In this document: one piece after another, positions 16,939 through 26,458 of the stretch
How the letters are laid out: the number at the start of each line of letters is the position of its first letter
Position numbering within the stretch: position 1 is the first letter of the stretch
NCBI GenBank assembly: GCA_910586095.1
Contig: CAJUHQ010000014.1
Location: 1 to 41,738 of the forward strand
DNA: 41,738 nucleotides
Reading direction: 5' to 3'
Source: an uncultured Lachnospiraceae bacterium
Lineage (GTDB): Bacteria > Bacillota > Clostridia > Lachnospirales > Lachnospiraceae
Notes under the pieces: generated by a model
Database searches by the model: none
What the model was told of the DNA's origin: nothing
What the model saw: only the letters and a program-made list of their open reading frames with translations
Program-made: the position numbers and the translations under genes

Positions 16939-19320
16939 TTACCATCTGTTGTTGTAATCACTATCATTTTCAGTGCGAATCGTTTTGTCCCATGCAGAGC
17001 CAAAACGTGATGTCTCCTCTGAATCCTCACTCCCGTTTTCTTTAGAAGACTCATCTGTGTTTTTATTTGAAATGTCACTTGTGCCCTCGTCCGACGATTT
17101 ATTGAAATTTTCGTTTACTTCCGATGGCGTTTCCTCATTGTGATACAGACTTTGCTGACTTTCCTGTAACCTATTTTGATCGTTGTACAGTTGAGAACTA
17201 TTGTTCTGCATCCCTTCTGATTTGTTATCTGCTAGTGGCTGCGGATCAATATTTCGCAATTCTTCTGGTGTTGGCACTCGTGCTTCTACTTTCTTTGGCT
17301 CCTCCATTTGTGCCTCTTTTGTATAGATTGTTTTTGTCTCTTTGACAGATTCTTCTTCCTTTTCCTCTGGCTCAGGCAATCCCTTTGCCTCGCGGTATAT
17401 GCGCATAAACTCCTTGCCAGTAATAGTTTCTTTCTCTATCAAATGTGCTGCAATCTTATCCATAACCTCACGATTTTCACGCAATAGCCCTAATGCCTCA
17501 TCATAACACTCCTTGAGCATATTCATCACTTCTGTGTCAATCTGTGACGCTGTATTATCCGCACAGTTTAGTGAACTTCTCCCATCAAGATATTGACTTT
17601 CTACCGTCTCAAGTCCCATCAATCCAAATTTCTTGCTCATGCCATATCGCGTAATCATGGAACGTGCTATGTTAGTCGCCTTCTCGATATCATTGGATGC
17701 ACCTGTAGTAACTGTATCAAACACAATTTCCTCTGCGGCACGGCCGCCCAGAAGTCCCACAATCATGTCGTGAAGTTCTGCCTGGGAATTAAGATATTTT
17801 TCATCCTCGGGCACGTGCATAACATAGCCTAGAGCCCCCATTGTACGCGGAACAATCGTAATCTTCTGAACAGGTTCTGAGTTTTTCTGAAGCGCACTAA
17901 TTAGCGCGTGTCCTACCTCATGATAAGAGACAATTTTGCGCTCCTCACTACTCATAATCCGATCTTTTTTCTCTTTGCCTACCAATACCACTTCGACTGC
18001 GCTAAACAAATCTTTTTGGCTTACAAAATCTCTGCCTTCCTTGACTGCATTGATTGCCGCCTCATTAATCATATTGGCAAGATCTGCACCGACAGCTCCA
18101 CTTGTCGCGAGTGCAATCGCGTCCAGATCAACGGTTTCATCCATCAATACATCCTTAGCATGAACCTTGAGAATGTTGACACGTCCCTTTAAATCTGGCT
18201 TATCTACAATAATACGCCGGTCAAAGCGCCCTGGTCGCAACAATGCCTTGTCAAGAATCTCTGGTCTATTGGTAGCAGCAAGTACAATAATTCCTTTTTT
18301 GCCATCAAAACCATCCATCTCCGAAAGCAACTGGTTGAGTGTCTGCTCACGCTCTTCATTTCCACCACCATATTTTGAATCACGGCTTCTACCAATCGCA
18401 TCAATCTCATCGATAAAGATAATACACGGCGCATTTTTCTCTGCTTCCTTGAACAAATCGCGCACACGCGATGCTCCGACACCGACATACAACTCTATAA
18501 AATCAGAGCCAGCCAACGAAAAGAACGGTACTTTCGCCTCACCTGCCACCGCTTTGGCAAGCATTGTCTTTCCTGTACCAGGAGGTCCCACTAAAAGCGC
18601 TCCTTTTGGAAGACGCGCTCCGATCTTGGCATATTTGCCTGGATTGTGTAAAAAATCAACTACTTCTTGTAATGATTCCTTTGCCTCATCTTCTCCTGCC
18701 ACATCCCGAAATGTAATGCCAGTTTCTTTTTGAACATAGACCTTTGCATTGCTCTTTCCCATGCTAAAGGCACCACCGCCGCCTGTCATTTTTCTAAAGA
18801 GCAGACTCAGCAGTCCCCACATCAGCAAAATGGGTACAATATAATATAAGAGTGACAAAATAATGCCAGATCCATCTGGAACTGTTCCTCTAACTTCCAC
18901 CCCTGCATCGAGCAATCTCTGTGTTAGGGTTTCATCATCCTCCACTTTGCCTGTCACATACGTAACCTTGACTGCATAAGCAAACGGATTCCCAACCATC
19001 TTGTCCTCCCATGCCTCGGCCACCGGCGTAATCTGAAGCTGATTAGACTCGATCTTTACAGACTGGATACGACCACTCTCCACCATATTAATAAATTCAT
19101 TATAAGAAATTTCTACTGTGGTAGCACCTGAGACAGCACGCGTAAAGTAACTGATACATAAAAGTGACAGCACTGCTGCAATCACCATGATAATAATACT
19201 CTGCCTCTTGGGGTCCTTTCCATTATTATTGTTACCATTCCCACCGTTACCCCCATTTCCGGGCCCGCCATTATTTCGGTTGGAATTGTTCTCAAACTGA
19301 TTGAACTGATTATTGTCCAT
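16939..19320 (-). CDS. ftsH: ATP-dependent zinc metalloprotease FtsH
   Basis: FtsH is a membrane-anchored hexameric AAA+ protease for misfolded membrane proteins and short-lived regulators. The 793-aa product has two membrane helices (about residues 40-63 and 153-175), an AAA+ domain with GPPGTGKTML (Walker A, about 244) and IIFIDEIDAIG (Walker B), the second region of homology (ATNRPEILDKALLRPGRFDR) and the zinc site HEVGH (467-471). Unusual are both ends: a Gly/Asn-rich start (about 35 residues) and about 160 extra C-terminal residues rich in Asn, Ser, Glu and Gln, giving a protein longer than the usual 600-700. Its ribosome site is AAGGA. The promoter is divergent from the GH2 gene. Confidence 0.96.
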   Translation of the reverse strand: MDNNQFNQFENNSNRNNGGPGNGGNGGNGNNNNGKDPKRQSIIIMVIAAVLSLLCISYFTRAVSGATTVEISYNEFINMVESGRIQSVKIESNQLQITPVAEAWEDKMVGNPFAYAVKVTYVTGKVEDDETLTQRLLDAGVEVRGTVPDGSGIILSLLYYIVPILLMWGLLSLLFRKMTGGGGAFSMGKSNAKVYVQKETGITFRDVAGEDEAKESLQEVVDFLHNPGKYAKIGARLPKGALLVGPPGTGKTMLAKAVAGEAKVPFFSLAGSDFIELYVGVGASRVRDLFKEAEKNAPCIIFIDEIDAIGRSRDSKYGGGNEEREQTLNQLLSEMDGFDGKKGIIVLAATNRPEILDKALLRPGRFDRRIIVDKPDLKGRVNILKVHAKDVLMDETVDLDAIALATSGAVGADLANMINEAAINAVKEGRDFVSQKDLFSAVEVVLVGKEKKDRIMSSEERKIVSYHEVGHALISALQKNSEPVQKITIVPRTMGALGYVMHVPEDEKYLNSQAELHDMIVGLLGGRAAEEIVFDTVTTGASNDIEKATNIARSMITRYGMSKKFGLMGLETVESQYLDGRSSLNCADNTASQIDTEVMNMLKECYDEALGLLRENREVMDKIAAHLIEKETITGKEFMRIYREAKGLPEPEEKEEESVKETKTIYTKEAQMEEPKKVEARVPTPEELRNIDPQPLADNKSEGMQNNSSQLYNDQNRLQESQQSLYHNEETPSEVNENFNKSSDEGTSDISNKNTDESSKENGSEDSEETSRFGSAWDKTIRTENDSDYNNRW

Positions 19321-19710
19321 ATCGTATCCTTTCTATACTATATATTATGCTAAATTGCTTGCATAGGTAAAATAAATCAACTATAATTATAGAGATAATG
19401 TGTTTATAAATCAATAACATATTTCTGAAAAAACTGTTAAACCGTTGTTTGGTTGTGACAACTAGGGCAGGTCTACACATAATTGCACAGACTGTAAAAA
19501 GCGTAGATCTTACATACAAAAATCCTATCAAGAAACGATTCTCAATAGATTTTTGCCTGTGACAAGACAGCTTGCCTGCATTGCTCCATTCGGTTATGTT
19601 CTATCTTCATTTCGTATTGCAGCATACAGTTTCTGCGTGATTTTTCAATCATGCATGTTATTCCAGAAAAATGTCCCCTATTCATAAATCAATATGCGAG
19701 GTAACAAATT
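19321..19710. promoter_or_regulatory. Divergent ftsH / GH2 promoter region
   Basis: This 390-nt gap has no convincing gene. On the minus strand TTTACC (19371-19366), a 16-nt spacer and CATAAT (19349-19344) are a plausible ftsH promoter just before its AAGGA site. For the GH2 gene only the ribosome site (GAGG at about 19698) is clear; no operator was recognised. Confidence 0.4.
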
Positions 19711-22167
19711 ATGAATACTATTACATTGCAAGTAACACGCAACTGTCGTTTTTATCTAGGTGATGCCCCTGACGCATGGCAGGCCTGGTTTGATGATTCT
19801 GCATGGCAACAAGTGACTTTACCGCACGATTGGTCTGTAACGCTCCCTTTTGATCGCGCCTACTCTAGCGGTACAGGCTATCTAGCGGGTGGAATAGGCT
19901 GGTATCGCCTCCACATTGAACCCGATCCATCCTGGGAAGGCAAACAAATTTCTATTACGTTTGACGGAGTGTACAAAAACAGTCGTATCTGGTGCAATAG
20001 TTACTATCTAGGCGAACGGCCAAACGGCTATACTAGCTTTACTTATGACATTACTTCACAGTTTCGGTTTGATGCGCCAACCGTTATCTCTGTGCGCGTA
20101 GATCACAGTGATCTTTCAGATTCACGCTGGTTTACTGGCAGTGGCATCACAAGAAAAGTAACACTTCGCATCGAAGAAGCTGTCCATCCCGTTGTAGATG
20201 GTATTTTCTTCTCCACTCCCCAAGTCAGTCCCACAGATGCCAACTGCCAGATTACAAATGAACTCATAAACTGTATGGATGTACCTTGTTCTGTGACCGT
20301 GACCAACTTACTCTTTGCACTAGAAGGTGAACTTGTCTACGAAAGCACAGGCAGCAGTACAATAGATGGGCAACATACATGTCTTATCACCACAGAAGGC
20401 CATGTAGAAAATCCGCTGCTATGGTCCCCTGAGACTCCGTCTCTCTACACATTAAAAACGTATATTGCCTACAAAGTTTGCCCTTCGTCCTCGGACAACA
20501 AAGAGAGTATCCCAACTATTATCAATACATTAGCAGATGTTCAGCGAGTGGGTATCCGCTCACTGCATTTTGATGCAAACACAGGCTTTTTCCTCAATGA
20601 CAATCCTTATACAATCAAGGGTGTCTGTGTACACGAAGATGCTGGCTGCCTAGGAGCGGCAGTTCCTCCTATTGTATGGCACCGCCGCCTTACAAAACTC
20701 AAAAAAATGGGCTGTAACGCTATCCGTATGAGCCACAATCCGCATATGCCTGAGTTGTACAGTTTATGTGACATCCTAGGTTTTCTTGTGATAGATGAAG
20801 CCTTTGACGAATGGGAAGCTCCAAAAAATAAGTGGAGTACTGGTCATAATGTTTATCCTCCCAAGCATCAAGGATATTATACCGACTTTCCTATATGGCA
20901 TGAAGAAGACTTGACTGCACTGATTCGCCGTGATCGCAATCATCCAAGCGTCATCTTATGGAGCATTGGAAACGAGATTGATTATCCCAATGACCCCTAT
21001 TGTCATCCATCCTTTGCTGAGATGACGGGCAACAATGATGCCAACAAACCAACTGCTGAGCGCGCTTACAACCCTGATCGCCCCAACGCTAAACGCCTAG
21101 CTGTTCTAGCCAAACATTTATGCGATATTGTGCGCAGTGTAGACACTACACACCCTGTAACTCTTGCCGCTGCTTTCCCAGAGTTATCGGCGACATTGGG
21201 CTTTATTGATTCAGTGGATGTGGTGGGCTTTAACTACAAGGAACATTTATATGCCTCCCACCATCGCGATTTTCCAGACAAACCATTTCTTGGCAGCGAA
21301 AACGGACATAGCCTATCTGCGTGGAAGGCCGTGACTGACAATAACTATATAGCAGGTCAATTTTTATGGACAGGCATTGATTATCTAGGAGAAGCGCGCG
21401 GCTGGCCCACTCACGGTTCTGGAGCAGGCCTTTTGACTCTCGCAGGATTTGAAAAAACGGGTTTTTATCGCCGCCAAAGCTTTTGGAGTCAAGAGCCAAT
21501 GGTTCACCTTGCTACTATTCGTGAATCGCAAAGTTTATACACACCGTGGGATGCTGTATTTCCAAATGCAATCTCCAATGAGTTTGCTCCTGTGTCAGAA
21601 TGTTGGGATTATATACCTGGTGAATCGATTGTGGTCAAATGTTACACCAACCTAAATAGGGCAGAACTCTTTTTAAATGGCACTAGCCTAGGCGTCTATC
21701 GAAAAGAAGAAAACTGTGATTGTATTCTCGTTATTTTGCCTTTTTCACCTGGCAGATTGACAGCGCGCGCTGGAGCAGTCTCTCATACACTCGTCAGTAC
21801 AGGAAGTGCATGTCAAATGAAACTTACTACTTATCCCTATCAGGATGCACTAAAGGTACTTCCATCCTCTACTATAGACACTACTGCTCCTATACAGCAA
21901 ATTATAGTCACTATGTTAGATAGCAACGGAAATCCTGTCTATCACGACAGCACTCTGTTACATGTCTCTGTAGAAAATGGACGCCTTTTAGGGCTTGAAA
22001 ACGGTGATTTGTCAGATGTGACCGATTACACATCCGATAGCCGCAGAGCCTACCACGGCCAACTGCTCATCTACGCGGTTGCAGATGATCCATCCTCAAA
22101 ATCAGAGATGATTGTACATGTATGTGCTGATGAAATCAAATCAGCGCAATTGTGCATTAGAAAATAA
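19711..22167 (+). CDS. Glycoside hydrolase family 2 (beta-galactosidase-like)
   Basis: GH2 enzymes are retaining exo-beta-glycosidases, mostly beta-galactosidases. In the 818-aa protein the N-terminal sugar-binding domain (W-x-x-V-x-L-P-H-D-W motif in WQQVTLPHDWSVT), the immunoglobulin-like domain and the TIM barrel (GVCVHEDAGCLGAAVPPIVW, AIRMSHNPHMPELY) are in normal order. Acid/base E422 is in LWSIGNEIDYP, and nucleophile E530 in LGSENGHSLSAW. The C-terminal part carries further beta domains (CYTNLNRAELFLNGTSLGVYR). No signal peptide is seen, so it acts inside the cell on imported sugar. It is followed by the hybrid kinase. Beta-galactosidase is the best guess; glucuronidase or others cannot be excluded. 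Confidence 0.9.
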   Translation: MNTITLQVTRNCRFYLGDAPDAWQAWFDDSAWQQVTLPHDWSVTLPFDRAYSSGTGYLAGGIGWYRLHIEPDPSWEGKQISITFDGVYKNSRIWCNSYYLGERPNGYTSFTYDITSQFRFDAPTVISVRVDHSDLSDSRWFTGSGITRKVTLRIEEAVHPVVDGIFFSTPQVSPTDANCQITNELINCMDVPCSVTVTNLLFALEGELVYESTGSSTIDGQHTCLITTEGHVENPLLWSPETPSLYTLKTYIAYKVCPSSSDNKESIPTIINTLADVQRVGIRSLHFDANTGFFLNDNPYTIKGVCVHEDAGCLGAAVPPIVWHRRLTKLKKMGCNAIRMSHNPHMPELYSLCDILGFLVIDEAFDEWEAPKNKWSTGHNVYPPKHQGYYTDFPIWHEEDLTALIRRDRNHPSVILWSIGNEIDYPNDPYCHPSFAEMTGNNDANKPTAERAYNPDRPNAKRLAVLAKHLCDIVRSVDTTHPVTLAAAFPELSATLGFIDSVDVVGFNYKEHLYASHHRDFPDKPFLGSENGHSLSAWKAVTDNNYIAGQFLWTGIDYLGEARGWPTHGSGAGLLTLAGFEKTGFYRRQSFWSQEPMVHLATIRESQSLYTPWDAVFPNAISNEFAPVSECWDYIPGESIVVKCYTNLNRAELFLNGTSLGVYRKEENCDCILVILPFSPGRLTARAGAVSHTLVSTGSACQMKLTTYPYQDALKVLPSSTIDTTAPIQQIIVTMLDSNGNPVYHDSTLLHVSVENGRLLGLENGDLSDVTDYTSDSRRAYHGQLLIYAVADDPSSKSEMIVHVCADEIKSAQLCIRK

Positions 22168-22472
22168 GATCACTTTCTTTGTATGGCTATTATTATTGCT
22201 GCCAAACAACAGAGTGTTTACCAAAAAGCTGCAACCCCAAACAGGGATGTGCGTATAATATCATACAGTGGTGTGAAATAAAATGGATGACTGCTAAAAC
22301 AGGCACCTAGTGGTTAGATTAAAAAACAGAAATGTTTTGCAGATGAATCCTATTCGCCCATGCGGCTTTTGTTCGCATGGGTGTTGACGGCACAAAAGAT
22401 AAATTTGAACATTGTTCGCAATGCAAATTTGTGCTCCAAGTAATGTTATCATTTGCAAGTTGAGAAAAGAGT
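22168..22472 (+). promoter_or_regulatory. Region between GH2 and hybrid kinase with stacked stem-loops
   Basis: No gene is seen. AAAACA-gaaa-TGTTTT (22323-22338) may end GH2 transcription weakly. CCCATGCG/CGCATGGG (22357-22364 with 22374-22381) and then a longer stem follow: GCAC/GTGC (22390-22393 with 22431-22434), AAATTTG/CAAATTT (22401-22407 with 22424-22430) and CATTG-TTCG-CAATG (22410-22423), capped by a TTCG tetraloop. The structure ends 38 nt before the kinase ATG. Confidence 0.55.
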
Positions 22473-25055
22473 ATGATTATCAGAATGAAAAAAAAGCAGC
22501 ATAAAAACAAACTAGATGGAAGTATTTCCTTACCTCTTTCTATTATCATTGTATTTTGTATATTGGGGGCAGTCGTTTTCTCAGTTGCAAAAAAAATTTC
22601 TGTGCAGATGACAGAATCGGCAATTCAAAATCTAAGTGAAAGTCTAGATTTAATAGAGAGTACAATCGAGGCTATCATCAATAAAGAAATAGAATTTCAA
22701 CAACTCATGGCTCAAGAAATTGCGCTGGCTCAAGATCCTGAGCAGTATGTCCGCACTTATCAGCAAAATCAAACAATGACCAAAATTTCTTTGATTTACA
22801 CAGGAAAAACACAGGGTATCTCCAATACAGGAGAGATATTTTCTGAGGAGGGATTAGACTTTTCTGAAGGAAGAACAGTGAATGGACTGGCCGTTTGCAA
22901 ATCCTATACAAATCATATGGGAACATGGGCTTATACTTTGAAATGCCCTGTTGTAAAAGAAGGCAAAGAGATTGCATCCCTTTATATTGAATACGTCTAT
23001 GATTCGCTTGACAACTCGCTTCCTGACGGATTTTATAACAAGAAAGCCATGCTCTATATTATGGATGCACAAAGTGAACGATTTGTGTTAAAACCAAAAG
23101 GAATGGGCGAACGAACGGCAGGCCATCTCAATATGGAAGATTTTTTTCGTGCAAATGATATTCAGGAGGAAGCACTTCGCAAAGAGGTTTCCCAGAGCGT
23201 TAAAAACAGGAAAAATATTATGTTCCACCATGATATTCGCGGAAAAAACTCATTGATTTACATGTGGGCTGTAAATGATGGTACTTTGTACTTAATTGGC
23301 TATGTTCCAATCGACGCGATCCAACAGGAGGGAACTACCGTAAATCAAAATATCTTGATTGTTGTGATTGTGATGTTAGTCGCCTTCTTTTTGTGTTGCT
23401 TACTGTATTATTTTAACCAGCGGCAACAAAGCAAACTCCGAAAAGAGCGCGAACAAGAGCGTGAAATCCACAATAAACAATTGGCAGAGGCATTACAGGC
23501 TGCACAGATTGCAAACTCTTTCAAGACAACGTTTCTCTCTAATATGTCACATGATATTCGCACTCCAATGAATGCTGTGCTGGGCTTTACGACTCTTCTT
23601 GCTAGAGACGCAGAAAATCCAGAAAAAGTGAGACTATACACCAAAAAAATTATGGCATCTGGACAGCATCTACTCAGCCTAATCAATGACATTCTAGATA
23701 TCTCTAAAATTGAAAGCGGAAAAGTAGTTCTTACGACAGAGGAATTTACTTTGCATGATTTAGTGTCTTCTGTGGATGCCATTATCCGGCCAATGGCAAA
23801 TGCAAGAAATCAACATTTTTATGTTGAAGTTACAGATATCTTACATGAATATTTGATGGGTGACGAGACGCGAATTAACCAAATCCTAATCAATCTTTTA
23901 TCCAATGCCGTGAAATATACTCAAGAAGGTGGATCGATCTGGTTTCGCATTATTGGCCTCAAGAATCACACACCACAATGTGAGCATCTGCGAATCGAAG
24001 TTCAAGATAATGGGTATGGTATGACACCAGAATATCTAAAAATTCTATTTGATGCATTTACCCGCGCGGAGAACAACACCACGAAAAATGTACAAGGAAC
24101 AGGGCTTGGCATGGCCATCACCAAAAGTATTGTAGAACTCATGGGGGGTACTATCGATGTGTCAAGCAAAGTCAATGAGGGCACTCTTTTTCGTGTGGAA
24201 TTAGAACTTCATGCATCAGAAAATGAGGCAAATAAACAGTTCTGGGCAGAGAATGGAATCTCTCAAATTTTGGTGGTAGAAAATGATGAAAAAATCTGCG
24301 ATTATATTGGCTCTCTGATGCAGAATGTAGGAGTCGTTATACAAACCGTTCCTAGCACAGCAAAAGCAGTACAATTATTGTCTGCTACCAATCAAATGAC
24401 CTATCAGCTTCTTCTAGTTGACTGTGCTATTATAAAGGCAGAAGGTATTCCATCTGTAAAGATGCTCCAAGAAATGGTTCTAGAGACAATGCCTACTGTG
24501 CTCTTAGTAGACTGTGACGTTGAACAGACGCAAGAATCACTTTTGATGAACAATACAAAGGTACTCACAAAACCGTTTTTTGTAAGTGCTTTTCAGGAAA
24601 AGATACTAGAAATCAAGGCCGAACAAAATGGACAAAATGCGGCAAATACTCTAGATGCCGACAGTATGGAAGGATTGCACTTCCTCGCTGCGGAGGACAA
24701 TGAAATCAATGCGGAAATTTTAAGAGAATTATTGGAGATGGAAGGCGCTGACTGCGAGATTGTCGAAAATGGGCAACTGGCCGTGGAACGTTTTGAACGC
24801 GCCCTTGAAAATGAGTTTGACGCTATTTTAATGGATGTCCAAATGCCTGTTATGAACGGCTATGATGCGACAAAACTAATTAGAGCCCTAGATCGCAAGG
24901 ATGCCAATCAGATTCCTATCATTGCTATGACAGCAAACGCCTTTGCAGAGGACGAAAAAGAAGCACTGAATTCTGGAATGACTGTTCATCTAGCAAAGCC
25001 AATCAATATTGAACAGTTAAAAAAGATTGTAACCCAATATGTATCCAAAAGCTAG
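22473..25055 (+). CDS. Hybrid sensor histidine kinase with two receiver domains
   Basis: The 860-aa membrane protein has TM1 (about 19-41), an extracytoplasmic sensor of some 250 residues (Cache-like by position, unproven) and TM2 (about 294-316). The kinase core follows: H-box SNMSHDIRTPMNA with H360, N-box NLLSNAVKYT, G-boxes DNGYGM and GTGLGMAI. A first receiver (about 595-700) is divergent but keeps an acidic pair, D650 and the TKPF lysine. A second receiver (about 735-855) is canonical, with D788 in MDVQMPVMNG. No HPt domain or partner response regulator is encoded nearby. A start 4 codons later is also possible. It is 49 nt upstream of a binding-protein gene, suggesting co-transcription. 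Confidence 0.93.
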   Translation: MIIRMKKKQHKNKLDGSISLPLSIIIVFCILGAVVFSVAKKISVQMTESAIQNLSESLDLIESTIEAIINKEIEFQQLMAQEIALAQDPEQYVRTYQQNQTMTKISLIYTGKTQGISNTGEIFSEEGLDFSEGRTVNGLAVCKSYTNHMGTWAYTLKCPVVKEGKEIASLYIEYVYDSLDNSLPDGFYNKKAMLYIMDAQSERFVLKPKGMGERTAGHLNMEDFFRANDIQEEALRKEVSQSVKNRKNIMFHHDIRGKNSLIYMWAVNDGTLYLIGYVPIDAIQQEGTTVNQNILIVVIVMLVAFFLCCLLYYFNQRQQSKLRKEREQEREIHNKQLAEALQAAQIANSFKTTFLSNMSHDIRTPMNAVLGFTTLLARDAENPEKVRLYTKKIMASGQHLLSLINDILDISKIESGKVVLTTEEFTLHDLVSSVDAIIRPMANARNQHFYVEVTDILHEYLMGDETRINQILINLLSNAVKYTQEGGSIWFRIIGLKNHTPQCEHLRIEVQDNGYGMTPEYLKILFDAFTRAENNTTKNVQGTGLGMAITKSIVELMGGTIDVSSKVNEGTLFRVELELHASENEANKQFWAENGISQILVVENDEKICDYIGSLMQNVGVVIQTVPSTAKAVQLLSATNQMTYQLLLVDCAIIKAEGIPSVKMLQEMVLETMPTVLLVDCDVEQTQESLLMNNTKVLTKPFFVSAFQEKILEIKAEQNGQNAANTLDADSMEGLHFLAAEDNEINAEILRELLEMEGADCEIVENGQLAVERFERALENEFDAILMDVQMPVMNGYDATKLIRALDRKDANQIPIIAMTANAFAEDEKEALNSGMTVHLAKPINIEQLKKIVTQYVSKS

Positions 25056-25104
25056 GTAAAAATAGATATACATGTTAAATAAAGTACACAGAGGAGGTAT
25101 ATAT

Positions 25105-26409
25105 TTGAATAAAAACAGAAAAAAGAACATGTTATCTTGTCTTGTAGGTTTCATTATGCTATCACTAGCAGCATGTGGCAGCAAACAATCAGGAGACAAT
25201 GTGATGATCTTTGAAGAGAAGGCTGAGCGATCTGTGACTTTGTTTAGCCCAATGGAAAAAACAAAACCAGATGTTGACAATATAGCAAGAAGCGCATCTG
25301 AAAAAACCGTTACTATGGCAGAGGAAGCACTAGGCATCACTGTGGATTATATCACATATACAGCAGAAGACTATCAAGACAAAACATATGACGAGGTGGC
25401 ACTCGACAGAGCGCGCAATCATATGGATGATCTGTATCTACTCAATCCCGATATCATTCAGAAATTAGCTGAAGAAAACAAACTAATGGATCTATCGGGA
25501 CTTGACAATGCCAAAAATCTGCGAGATGTGGTAAAGACCGCCAATGTAGTCGATGGAAAGCTAGTGGCGATCCCCCAAGAAATCGTCGCATACGGTCTAT
25601 TTATCAACAAAGATCTATTTGATCAATATCACTTAGAACTACCAGAAACTCCAGAAGATTTTCTGGAATGTTGTCGAGTCTTTCAGGAGAATGGCTTCGA
25701 GACACCAGTTGGAGCCAATCGCTGGTGGTTAGAAACATTTGTCTTTGCACAGGCATTTGCAGATCTATATAATGGCGGAAATACTCAAACAGAAATTGCT
25801 GCCCTCAACAGTGGAGAAGCAAAATATAGTGACTATATGCGCCCTGGGTTTGAGTTTTTGCAGGAAATGATTGACTGTGGATATATTGATGCCAAAAAGG
25901 CCTATATGAGTGAGGCGATCGATGGAGAAGGCGCCGACTTTCTAGCACAAAAAACGCCTATTGTCATGGCGTATTGGAGCGCTGCAAACTCAGAAACCGC
26001 CTATGGAAATCCAGATTTTAACATGTCGGTCATTGGCTTTCCTAGCAACCGTGGCCAAATGCCTATAATAACTATCACAGGATTTGCTATCAGTACCAAT
26101 GCACCACACGCAGAAGATGCAATGCGCACACTGAACATTATGGTTTCTGACGAGGCTCTTCAGGCATATTCTGAAACCAATAAAGTGATCTCTCCTTCTA
26201 AAAATGTTTCAGTAGATTGCATCCCTGCACTAAAACCACTCAATGACAAAATCAACGAAGATATTTTTGTTCTTGCCTCCAATGCGGGAATGAAACTAGA
26301 ACAGTGGGGAAACACTTGTATTATCGTGCGAAATCTATTAAATGGGGCCACTGTAGATGAGTGCATGGCAGAGTTTGACAGACTCCAGAAAGAAGCTCTA
26401 ACAAAATAA
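25105..26409 (+). CDS. Orphan extracellular solute-binding lipoprotein (CUT1-type)
   Basis: This is a family 1 sugar-binding lipoprotein of 434 aa. The signal peptide ends in a lipobox LSLAACG, so the mature protein is lipid-anchored outside the membrane. Family traits include LYLLNPDIIQKLAEENKLMDLSGL, VPQE-like substrate-loop residues (KLVAIPQEIVAYGLFINKDLFDQY) and a C-terminal helix. I prefer the TTG start at 25105, 7 nt after AGGAGG (25092-25097), over the ATG at 25072 that lacks a site and would add 11 odd residues to the signal peptide. No permease or ATPase genes follow; the gene follows the hybrid kinase and ends in a strong terminator. It may present ligand to the kinase sensor. Confidence 0.88.
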   Translation: MNKNRKKNMLSCLVGFIMLSLAACGSKQSGDNVMIFEEKAERSVTLFSPMEKTKPDVDNIARSASEKTVTMAEEALGITVDYITYTAEDYQDKTYDEVALDRARNHMDDLYLLNPDIIQKLAEENKLMDLSGLDNAKNLRDVVKTANVVDGKLVAIPQEIVAYGLFINKDLFDQYHLELPETPEDFLECCRVFQENGFETPVGANRWWLETFVFAQAFADLYNGGNTQTEIAALNSGEAKYSDYMRPGFEFLQEMIDCGYIDAKKAYMSEAIDGEGADFLAQKTPIVMAYWSAANSETAYGNPDFNMSVIGFPSNRGQMPIITITGFAISTNAPHAEDAMRTLNIMVSDEALQAYSETNKVISPSKNVSVDCIPALKPLNDKINEDIFVLASNAGMKLEQWGNTCIIVRNLLNGATVDECMAEFDRLQKEALTK

Positions 26410-26449
26410 ATGGAGTAGGGAGATTATTTCCCTACTCCATTTATTTTGT
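26401..26449. terminator. Strong bidirectional terminator
   Basis: A 21-bp perfect stem (26401-26421 with 26429-26449) with a 7-nt loop. It carries an A-run on one side and TTTATTTT on the other, and the stop codon of the binding protein lies in its left arm. It separates the convergent binding-protein and GH35 genes. Confidence 0.93.
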
Positions 26450-26458
26450 GCGTGTCTT

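Noticed and set aside
18167..18733. 188-aa open frame opposite ftsH
   Set aside because: It is the antisense of the conserved AAA+ region of ftsH, Ser/Pro-rich, with no ribosome site.
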